Shown piece by piece: positions 1 through 5,558 of a DNA stretch of 8,526 nt. The stretch spans positions 1 through 8,526 of the forward strand of contig CAJOPM010000131.1 of assembly GCA_905236225.1 (NCBI GenBank), written 5' to 3'. The position numbers and the translations under genes are program-made. How positions within the stretch are numbered: the stretch's first letter is position 1; each line of letters begins with the position of its first letter. Origin of the DNA: an uncultured Eubacterium sp. (lineage in GTDB: Bacteria; Bacillota; Clostridia; Lachnospirales; Lachnospiraceae). The notes under the pieces were generated by a model, which did not search any database, was not told the DNA's origin, and was given only the letters and a program-made list of their open reading frames with translations.

Positions 1-173
1 CACCATACTGCTGTTATGGTAAAAGGATAGTCATATAATACATTTTACTTTAAATGCCAATTATATGCAAGTTTTAGCTTTTATGTGCCTTCCAGGAGTC
101 ATCTCAGGTTTTATGGTTATGTCTTTACGTTCAAGTCTCTCTCCCCCGCCTACGCTTTGCTTAGAAGCGGGGG
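1..173. other. Intergenic region downstream of dapB, no gene seen
   Basis: No reading frame here has a start, ribosome binding site and recognisable product. Each plus-strand frame hits a stop within about 36 bases of the left edge, so at most a few terminal codons of an outside gene could be present. The notable structure is the GC-rich hairpin at 143-173. On the minus strand a weak promoter-like pair, TTGGCA at 60-55 and TATATG at 37-32 with a 17-base spacer, could read out of the window to the left. Its -10 matches the consensus at only four of six positions, so I give it little weight. Confidence 0.5.
143..173 (-). repeat. GC-rich stem-loop directly after the dapB stop codon
   Basis: The arms 143-149 (CCCCCGC on plus) and 167-173 (GCGGGGG) pair perfectly over seven G/C base pairs. 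The loop can form an inner stem: on the minus strand CTAAGC, AAA, GCGTAG pairs with one A-G mismatch, separated from the outer stem by two unpaired T. On the minus strand the first stem base follows the TGA stop of dapB without a gap. The sequence after the hairpin is AGAGAGACTTG, with no U-tract, so it is not a canonical intrinsic terminator. It may protect the 3' end of the mRNA, act as a poor terminator, or be a copy of a palindromic repeat. Confidence 0.6.
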
Positions 174-935
174 TCATCTCGTCTGAGATATAACTTCTTT
201 CATATTGTAGAGTCCATCTTCCTTATTCTGCAGGTATTTAGCAGCTGCAACAGCTCCGGATGCAAATACCGCGCGATCAAATGCGGTATGCGACAACTCA
301 ATCTTTTCCGTTTCGCTTACAAATATAATGTCATGCTCGCCTACAATGCCGCCGCCTCTAACAGCCGAGACGCCTATTTCGTTTTTAGGTCTTGCCTGCC
401 TTCTGCTCGATCTATCATATACCAATTCATAGGATTCGCTTAGAGAATCCTGTATGCTATGCGCAAGCGAAAGCGCAGTGCCGGATGGAGCGTCCAGTTT
501 TCTATTATGATGCGCCTCAACCACTTCGATATTAAAGCCGCTTTTAGCTAATGTATCCGATATCTGTCTTAATACATTATCAAGAAGATTAATACCTATC
601 GACATATTTGCCGATTTTAATATTGCAACTTGTTTCGAAGATTCTACAACTTTCTTTTCCTGCTCGTCAGAAAGCCCTGTTGTGCAAAGCACAAGCGGTA
701 TTTTTTTTGCCACGCAGTAATCTAAGAGTCGGTCAACTGCTGCTGCATTGGCAAAATCTATTATACAATCCGCTTTAATGTCGCAGTCATCTATATTGGT
801 AAATGTGGGATACTTGGCATTGCCTTCAAGCGCATCTATCCCTGCTACAATTTCTACATTCTCATCCTGATCAATAAGTGCTTCGACTTTCTTTCCCATT
901 CTTCCGAAGCATCCGTGTAATATTATTCTGGTCAT
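174..935 (-). CDS. dapB: 4-hydroxy-tetrahydrodipicolinate reductase DapB
   Basis: This cytosolic enzyme reduces 4-hydroxy-tetrahydrodipicolinate with NAD(P)H, the step after DapA in the diaminopimelate/lysine pathway. The 253-residue length is normal for Bacillota DapB (E. coli has 273). The N-terminal Rossmann fold shows the dinucleotide loop GCFGRMG at residues 8-14 and the TTGLSDEQ segment at 85-92. The family signature, EAHHNRKLDAPSGTA, lies at 140-154 and contains the catalytic His pair (142-143) and Lys146. RGGGIVGEHDIIF at 193-205 belongs to the substrate-binding and tetramer-forming domain. The ATG follows GGAGGG by three bases. The start lies 10 bases after the fbp stop, so the two genes should be cotranscribed and possibly translationally coupled. 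Nothing is missing or broken. Confidence 0.97.
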   Translation of the reverse strand: MTRIILHGCFGRMGKKVEALIDQDENVEIVAGIDALEGNAKYPTFTNIDDCDIKADCIIDFANAAAVDRLLDYCVAKKIPLVLCTTGLSDEQEKKVVESSKQVAILKSANMSIGINLLDNVLRQISDTLAKSGFNIEVVEAHHNRKLDAPSGTALSLAHSIQDSLSESYELVYDRSSRRQARPKNEIGVSAVRGGGIVGEHDIIFVSETEKIELSHTAFDRAVFASGAVAAAKYLQNKEDGLYNMKEVISQTR

Positions 936-945
936 ATTCCCTCCA

Positions 946-2910
946 TTAATTTGTTACTTTGTATCCTGTTCTGTACGCCTCAATCAAACGTTCGAGGCCT
1001 AATATATTTTCTTTAATTTCTTTTCCGACATCGGTATCTGCAACAAGCTTCCTTTTATTCACCTTCTGAACAAGTATCTTATCAGAATGTATATCAAGTT
1101 CCTGCTCTACAGCAATATCAACCGATACAAAAGGTTCATGCGCTGCAAGCATAAGCCCGTAAGAGTTATACACAAGCGTATATCCCGCTATTCCGGTTTT
1201 ACCTTGATATGCTTTTGAAAATCCTCCATCAATCAAAAGCAGCTTACCGTTACACTTAATAGGCGACTCGCCCTTCTTTTGCTCGACCGGCACATGTCCG
1301 TTAACTATATGCGCCTCTTCTCCCGTAAGATTAAACTCCGCCAGGATATTTGTCACAACCTCTTCATTTTCCATAAGTTTATAATATGGATTTTTGGGTT
1401 CTTTATGAGTAGCCTTATCAGCTATAAAGTATCTTTCAAATGTGGTCATCTTGCCTTTACCAAACACCGGAGAATTCTTATTCTCCCATATATACCACAT
1501 AATATCCATACCCTTTTGCTTTTCTTCTTTATCAAGTGAATAATATGCTTTTCTGGCATAGCTGTCTAATGTATCATACAATTCTTTTCCGCTATACTTC
1601 TTTCCATATATCTCAACTTCTTTGAAGGTTCCATCCTCGTTAAGCGGCACGCATCCATGATAAAGCAGGTTGCCATTATATACCTTGTACAGACTGCCCT
1701 TCGCATATAAAAATTGAATATGTCTTTGAAGTCTTTCGCAACTAATAAAACACTTGCGAAGATGTTCTACAACTTCCTCTTCTTCTTTTGAAAGCGCATA
1801 TGGATCATCCGGGTTAAATGTCGGGAAATAAGTATCTGTAAGCTCATAGGTCTTACCTTCAACCACAACCGTTCCCTTATCAAGATCCATCGTATGCATT
1901 ATAAGTCTCTCATTCATGTCAAACTCAGGGTGCTTTAGCATTTTTTGTCCCTCAAGCTTAAACTGAATTACAGCTATTGCTTTGTGCATTTTTTGATCAA
2001 GTTCTTCATTTTGTCCATCGTACTCATCTTCTCTGTAGCTTAGTTTAAAGCTGTCACAAGGATCATCCTTGTAAACCTCCAGCGCAAGTCTCATCAGCGG
2101 AATTAAATTTATTCCATATCCGTCCTCTAATATGTCAAGATTACCGTACTTTGCCGAAATCCTAAGAAGATTTGCCATACAGCAAGTCTCACCGGCAGCT
2201 GCGCCCATCCAGATTACGTCGTGATTCCCCCACGTGATATCTACGCTGTGATGTTCAATAAGCGCCTCCATAACATCATGAGGTCTGGGCCCTCTGTCAA
2301 ATATATCCCCAAGTACATGAAGATGGTCTACAACAAATCGCCTGATAGTATTACATAAAGCTATAACAAGCTCTTTGGCTCTTCCTGTTCTTATTACCGA
2401 ATTGATTATCTCGTTATAGTAGCCAACCTGATCCCTGGAATTAACATCTTTTTCTGCAAGAAGCTCATCAATAATATAGGCAAAATCCTTAGGAAGCGCT
2501 TTTCTTACTTTTGATCTGGTGTATTTGGATGATGCCGCCCTGCACACCTGCACCAATCTGTAAATATTTACTCTATACCAATCTTCTACATTTTCCTCAT
2601 TTTCAAGTATTAACTCTAATTTCTTTTCGGGATAATAGATAAGTGTAGCAAGTGTTCGCTTTTGCGCAGCAGAAAGCGTGCTTTCAAATTGTTCTTCTAT
2701 CTTACGTCTTATAGCTCCCGAACCATTTTTCAGCACATGAAGGAACTGCTCATATTCACCGTGTATATCTGTCAGGAAATGCTCCGTACCTTTAGGCAGG
2801 TTCAATATTGCCTGTAAATTGATAACCTCTGTTGTCGCAGCTGCAATACTTGGGTATTCGCGTGAGAGCAATTTAAGATACATATCTTCGGTAACATCAA
2901 GTTTTGCCAT
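946..2910 (-). CDS. fbp: Class III fructose-1,6-bisphosphatase
   Basis: This enzyme hydrolyses fructose 1,6-bisphosphate to fructose 6-phosphate, the committed reverse step of gluconeogenesis. At 654 residues it matches the long class III (FbpC) family of Bacillota, such as the roughly 670-residue B. subtilis enzyme, and is unrelated to class I. Metallophosphatase motifs appear in order: TDIHGEYEQF at 47-56, GDIFDRGPRPHDV at 201-213, WGNHDVIWMG at 227-236, YHGCVP at 417-422, NGHVPV at 537-542 and IDGGFSKAYQ at 560-569. Together these would provide the Asp, His and Asn ligands of a dinuclear metal centre. The ATG follows AGGAGG by six bases. It lies downstream of the dapA terminator and immediately upstream of dapB. 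I found no convincing promoter of its own in the 78-base gap, so readthrough from dapA is possible. Confidence 0.97.
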   Translation of the reverse strand: MAKLDVTEDMYLKLLSREYPSIAAATTEVINLQAILNLPKGTEHFLTDIHGEYEQFLHVLKNGSGAIRRKIEEQFESTLSAAQKRTLATLIYYPEKKLELILENEENVEDWYRVNIYRLVQVCRAASSKYTRSKVRKALPKDFAYIIDELLAEKDVNSRDQVGYYNEIINSVIRTGRAKELVIALCNTIRRFVVDHLHVLGDIFDRGPRPHDVMEALIEHHSVDITWGNHDVIWMGAAAGETCCMANLLRISAKYGNLDILEDGYGINLIPLMRLALEVYKDDPCDSFKLSYREDEYDGQNEELDQKMHKAIAVIQFKLEGQKMLKHPEFDMNERLIMHTMDLDKGTVVVEGKTYELTDTYFPTFNPDDPYALSKEEEEVVEHLRKCFISCERLQRHIQFLYAKGSLYKVYNGNLLYHGCVPLNEDGTFKEVEIYGKKYSGKELYDTLDSYARKAYYSLDKEEKQKGMDIMWYIWENKNSPVFGKGKMTTFERYFIADKATHKEPKNPYYKLMENEEVVTNILAEFNLTGEEAHIVNGHVPVEQKKGESPIKCNGKLLLIDGGFSKAYQGKTGIAGYTLVYNSYGLMLAAHEPFVSVDIAVEQELDIHSDKILVQKVNKRKLVADTDVGKEIKENILGLERLIEAYRTGYKVTN

Positions 2911-2945
2911 AATGATCCTCCTAATTTATTAATATGAAAGACAAA

Positions 2946-2980
2946 AGGACATAAGGAGATGCTTTATCCCCTTATGCCCT
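2946..2980 (-). terminator. Intrinsic terminator after dapA
   Basis: On the minus strand 15 bases (2980-2966) pair completely with 2960-2946 around a five-base AAAGC loop, using two G-U wobbles. The next bases are TTTGTCTTTC, a U-rich tail. On the plus strand the wobble positions become A-C mismatches, which shows the RNA is read from the minus strand. It begins nine bases past the dapA stop codon. The tail is interrupted, so termination could be partial, leaving some readthrough into fbp and dapB. Confidence 0.8.
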
Positions 2981-2988
2981 CCTAGTAA

Positions 2989-3873
2989 TTAAAGTAAGCC
3001 AAACTTCTTAAGTTCTTCTCTAAGAGGCTCTTCATTCTGAGCCGAAAGCTGTGTAAGCGGAAGTCTAAGCGGTCCAGACTTCATGCCAAGCATCTGCATA
3101 GCAGCCTTTACCGGAATAGGATTAACCTCGCAGAACAACTTCTTAATCAGAGGATAAGCCTTAAGCTGCATCTGGGCAGCTTTTGTTGTATCTCCATCAA
3201 GATAGCTCATAACCATATCATGTACATACCTGGGCGCAATATTAGATAATACTGATATTACTCCCACACCACCGATTGAAAGAAGCGGCACTACCTGGTC
3301 ATCATTACCGGAATAAAGATCCAAATTGCCATCTACAAGTGTCATGGTATGAACAGCCTGCTCTATATTACCTGTCGCATCCTTTAATCCACGGATATTA
3401 CTATTATTCTTAACAAGCTCTGCTACCGTCTGCGGCATAATATTGCATCCGGTTCGAGATGGTACATTGTACAGAATCATAGGTACCTTTATTGCCTCGG
3501 CAATTGTCGAATAATGCTTGATAAGTCCCTGCTGTGTTGCTTTATTATAATATGGAGTAACCACCAATACTCCGTCAACTCCGGATTCTTGTGCATCAAC
3601 AGAAAGTTCAACTGCTGTTTCAGTACAGTTAGAACCCGTTCCTGCTACTACCGGAACTCTTCCTTTTGCAAATTTCACTGCACACTCTATAGCTTTCTTG
3701 TGCTCTTCCATGCTAAGTGTAGAGCCCTCTCCGGTTGTCCCTACAATAACGATGCAGTCAGTACCATTATCAATCTGGTAATCAATGTTTTCTCTAAGAG
3801 CATCGTAATCAACGCTTAAGTCTTCCTTCATGGGTGTAACAATCGCCACACCTGCGCCTTTAAAAAGTGACAT
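2989..3873 (-). CDS. dapA: 4-hydroxy-tetrahydrodipicolinate synthase DapA
   Basis: DapA condenses pyruvate with aspartate-4-semialdehyde to 4-hydroxy-tetrahydrodipicolinate, the first committed step towards diaminopimelate and lysine. From the chosen start the protein has 294 residues (E. coli 292). Class I aldolase landmarks are all present: GTTGEGST at 45-52 with the two catalytic-triad-region threonines, TPYYNK at 106-111, YNVPSRTG at 135-142 (catalytic Tyr135 and carboxylate-binding Arg140) and GLKDATG at 162-168 with the Schiff-base Lys164. An in-frame extension of 37 residues upstream is rejected, because it runs through the promoter and palindrome and would be foreign to the family. 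Of two adjacent ATGs, the second (3873) has the better spacing from AAAGGAGG, five bases against two. It has its own promoter and a terminator, so it may be a single-gene unit with leakage into fbp-dapB. Confidence 0.97.
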   Translation of the reverse strand: MSLFKGAGVAIVTPMKEDLSVDYDALRENIDYQIDNGTDCIVIVGTTGEGSTLSMEEHKKAIECAVKFAKGRVPVVAGTGSNCTETAVELSVDAQESGVDGVLVVTPYYNKATQQGLIKHYSTIAEAIKVPMILYNVPSRTGCNIMPQTVAELVKNNSNIRGLKDATGNIEQAVHTMTLVDGNLDLYSGNDDQVVPLLSIGGVGVISVLSNIAPRYVHDMVMSYLDGDTTKAAQMQLKAYPLIKKLFCEVNPIPVKAAMQMLGMKSGPLRLPLTQLSAQNEEPLREELKKFGLL

Positions 3874-3878
3874 CATGT

Positions 3879-3886
3879 CCTCCTTT
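3879..3886 (-). promoter_or_regulatory. Ribosome binding site of dapA
   Basis: AAAGGAGG lies five bases before the ATG at 3873 and two bases before the ATG at 3876. This near-perfect Shine-Dalgarno sequence fixes the start as MSLFKG and excludes the longer in-frame reading. Confidence 0.85.
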
Positions 3887-3922
3887 AACCCTCTGCTATC
3901 AATTCCAAAATTCACATCAATT

Positions 3923-3958
3923 AATAAGTCTACCGCCTTATAAAACGGTAGACTTATT
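3923..3958. promoter_or_regulatory. 13-bp inverted repeat over the dapA promoter start region
   Basis: Arms 3923-3935 (AATAAGTCTACCG) and 3946-3958 (CGGTAGACTTATT) are perfect reverse complements separated by 10 bases. The right arm overlaps the predicted dapA -10 box and start site, and the left arm falls in the early transcript. This is the geometry of a repressor operator. It could instead be a terminator for the upstream BtuR-like gene, but on the minus strand no U-run follows the stem. No lysine riboswitch-sized leader is present. Confidence 0.5.
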
Positions 3959-3984
3959 TTATACCAAAACAATATTAAATACAA
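3956..3984 (-). promoter_or_regulatory. Predicted dapA promoter
   Basis: On the minus strand TTGTAT (3984-3979) and TAAAAT (3961-3956) are separated by exactly 17 bases. Transcription would start near 3949, giving a leader of about 75 bases before the dapA ATG. The -10 box sits on the right arm of the 13-bp palindrome. Confidence 0.6.
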
Positions 3985-4028
3985 TCCCTTACTTTACTGT
4001 TACTGTTGCTGTGGCGGCATCTTTCTTA

Positions 4029-4526
4029 TTATTTATCCGGTGTGATATTGTAAACCTCTCCTGCTGCTCTTCTTACGACCTCGTTCAATACCTGGCCTGT
4101 AATAATAAGTTGCATTGAAGGTGGCTTGCATGCAAAAAGTGTTTCTACCTCTTGCGGTGATATAAGACCGCTTTCGACCAGACCTAAGAACTCATCAAGA
4201 ATAAGCACATCACAGCCTCTGGTTGTCATAACTTTCTTAGCAAATGACAGACCGTTTTGCATATTAACGCATTCTTCTTTTTTCTGCTCATCATCTAACG
4301 AATCAAAACTTCCTTCGGATTTTTGGAATCTGAAGTACTTAAGTTCAGGTTCAAGTCTGCTGAAATAGTCAATATTAAAGTCCTTTTTTGATTTGAAAAA
4401 TTGAATAATATTGACTCTAAGTCCTTGTCCTGCCGCTACTACGCCTCTGCCTAATGCCGCATGGGTCTTTCCTTTGCCAAGGCCATAGTAAACGGTAATA
4501 TTATTATGACTTTCCTCTTTCTCCAT
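4029..4526 (-). CDS. BtuR/CobO/CobP-like P-loop protein (corrinoid adenosyltransferase family), short and divergent
   Basis: The 165-residue product resembles ATP:cob(I)alamin/cobyrinic acid diamide adenosyltransferases of the CobA/BtuR family, which convert corrinoids to their adenosyl form. Seen in the sequence: a P-loop GLGKGKTHAALG at 15-26 (the family usually has GNGKGKTTAA), a Walker B-like DVLILDEF at 106-113, GLVESGLIS at 115-123 and a LIITGQ segment at 140-145. The protein stops at ITPDK and lacks the usual basic C-terminal tail of about 20 residues ending in a KGI.AR.GIE-type motif. No other cobalamin gene is nearby, and no cobalamin riboswitch fits the upstream gap. The ATG is chosen because AGGGG lies eight bases upstream; a TTG 18 bases further up is less likely. 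Family membership is solid, but corrinoid adenosylation by this protein is less certain. Confidence 0.8.
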   Translation of the reverse strand: MEKEESHNNITVYYGLGKGKTHAALGRGVVAAGQGLRVNIIQFFKSKKDFNIDYFSRLEPELKYFRFQKSEGSFDSLDDEQKKEECVNMQNGLSFAKKVMTTRGCDVLILDEFLGLVESGLISPQEVETLFACKPPSMQLIITGQVLNEVVRRAAGEVYNITPDK

Positions 4527-4534
4527 TATGTCAT

Positions 4535-4539
4535 CCCCT
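4535..4539 (-). promoter_or_regulatory. Ribosome binding site of the BtuR-like gene
   Basis: AGGGG on the minus strand ends eight bases before the ATG at 4526. It supports MEKEE as the N-terminus. It falls inside the longer TTG-initiated reading, which has no comparable site. Confidence 0.65.
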
Positions 4540-4583
4540 AACAAATGTATCTTATGTCAAACAAAAACTTAACATATGGATTT

Positions 4584-4608
4584 AAAATAGCACACAATAT
4601 GCTATTTT
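4584..4608 (-). terminator. Possible weak terminator after the potassium channel gene
   Basis: AAAATAGCA (4584-4592) and TGCTATTTT (4600-4608) form a nine-bp stem with a seven-base loop, 18 bases beyond the channel stop codon. The T-run is part of the stem rather than after it, and only three pairs are G-C. It may be a weak or bidirectional terminator, so some readthrough into the BtuR-like gene is plausible. Confidence 0.4.
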
Positions 4609-4626
4609 GCAAATATTTAAGATTCT

Positions 4627-5364
4627 TCAAAGCTCGTGCGCACCTTTTTTCTTACTTATCTCTTTCATATAAGCCGCTGTAATGATACCTGACGGTAGTG
4701 CTATAACCGCCACCGAAACTACGGCCGATATACTCGCGACAATCTTGCCCGCATTTGTAGTGGGTGTAAAATCTCCATATCCTATAGACGTTGCCGATAT
4801 TGTCGACCAGTATAGCGCATCTAAAAATGTATCGAAATTATATGGTTCAATCTGATATAGGGTTGCCGCAGAAATAAATATATATATTACAGCCAGCAAA
4901 AGGACTGTACCAAGCGGTCTTCTAACCCTCCTTAGGACATTGGCTATAGAAACCATCGTCTTAGAATATCTGGCAAGTTTGAATATTCTTACCACTCTAA
5001 ACAGTTTAAACAATCTCGCATATGATACAGCCGGAAATATAAGCGCCACTATAGGCACAATAGACAGCAAATCAACAATAGACTCTATCCTTAAGATATT
5101 TACCAGATACGCTTTTTTTGAAAACACTCCCATCTTATATTCGGATGTATATATCCTGGCAACATAGTCAATAATAAATATGATAACCGTGATGACATCT
5201 ATAGCTTTGGTATATGGCGTATAATGATTAAACGTAAGCGGTATCATACTTACAATAATGGCAATATTAAGCATCATATCATAGCATCTGCTTGCAATAT
5301 CTTTTTTATCGCCAACTTCTATTATTTCAAAAATTCTTTTTTTTGCAAAATCAGTCTGCTTCAT
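4627..5364 (-). CDS. Voltage-gated potassium channel, six transmembrane segments
   Basis: This 245-residue integral membrane protein has the full Kv-type layout. Hydrophobic segments fit S1 (about 28-45), S2 (54-72), S3 (95-112) and an S4 sensor at 115-132. In S4, basic residues fall at every third position: Arg117, Lys120, Arg123, Arg126, Lys129 and Arg132. S5 spans about 152-168, the pore helix 180-192, the selectivity filter TSIGYGDFTP is at 192-201, and S6 at about 206-229 carries an ALPSG hinge. GYGD is the potassium signature, and the regular S4 charges predict real voltage sensing. There is no C-terminal RCK/TrkA-N domain and no cyclic-nucleotide domain, so ligand gating would need a partner. 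GGGAG lies five bases before the ATG. It follows the small membrane protein by 32 bases in the same predicted operon as the ATP-grasp gene. Confidence 0.93.
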   Translation of the reverse strand: MKQTDFAKKRIFEIIEVGDKKDIASRCYDMMLNIAIIVSMIPLTFNHYTPYTKAIDVITVIIFIIDYVARIYTSEYKMGVFSKKAYLVNILRIESIVDLLSIVPIVALIFPAVSYARLFKLFRVVRIFKLARYSKTMVSIANVLRRVRRPLGTVLLLAVIYIFISAATLYQIEPYNFDTFLDALYWSTISATSIGYGDFTPTTNAGKIVASISAVVSVAVIALPSGIITAAYMKEISKKKGAHEL

Positions 5365-5396
5365 TTACACTCCCATTAAACCCTGATGCGCTTTTA

Positions 5397-5558
5397 TTAT
5401 TCAAAGGCCAGCATTACATAAGCCAATATCCCAAGCACTACTAAAAACGCACTCATAAAAACGCTGCAAATACTAACTATGGTTCCTAACACATTTTTCT
5501 TTTCAACTATCCCGTCATCTTTTATCAGCTTATCTTTGTACTTGATATCTTTTCTCAT
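5397..5558 (-). CDS. 53-residue single-pass membrane protein, unknown function
   Basis: This small gene has a strongly basic N-terminus (MRKDIKYKDKLIKDD, then IVEKK) followed by one hydrophobic stretch at about residues 23-52 with GTIVSICSVF and LVVLGILAYVML, ending in AFE. It predicts one transmembrane helix with a cytosolic positive face. Its ATG overlaps the ATP-grasp stop in an ATGA arrangement (5558-5555). Only a poor Shine-Dalgarno sequence precedes it, as expected for translational coupling. The potassium channel gene starts 32 bases after its stop. I do not recognise the family. From its position it could be an accessory subunit or regulator of the channel, or a membrane anchor for the ATP-grasp enzyme, but neither is shown by the sequence. 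Confidence 0.7.
   Translation of the reverse strand: MRKDIKYKDKLIKDDGIVEKKNVLGTIVSICSVFMSAFLVVLGILAYVMLAFE

Noticed and set aside
1279..1539. Plus-strand open frame of 86 codons inside fbp
   Set aside because: It is antisense to a conserved, complete phosphatase gene, has no ribosome binding site and shows no recognisable domain.
3874..3984. N-terminal extension of DapA by 37 residues
   Set aside because: The extension covers the promoter and palindrome, is unlike DapA N-termini, and a near-perfect ribosome binding site favours the internal ATG.
3874..4028. Lysine riboswitch before dapA
   Set aside because: The predicted leader of about 75 bases is far shorter than a lysine riboswitch, and no multi-helix fold is apparent apart from the one palindrome.
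3514..4118. Two overlapping plus-strand frames across dapA and its upstream region
   Set aside because: Both are antisense shadows of dapA and the BtuR-like gene, with compositions typical of reverse-frame translation and no start signals.
4555..4560. Perfect TTGACA on the minus strand before the BtuR-like gene
   Set aside because: No -10 box lies 16-18 bases downstream; that position falls on the ribosome binding site, so it is not a convincing promoter.
4527..4626. Cobalamin riboswitch before the BtuR-like gene
   Set aside because: The 100-base gap is too short for a cobalamin riboswitch and lacks a recognisable B12-box.
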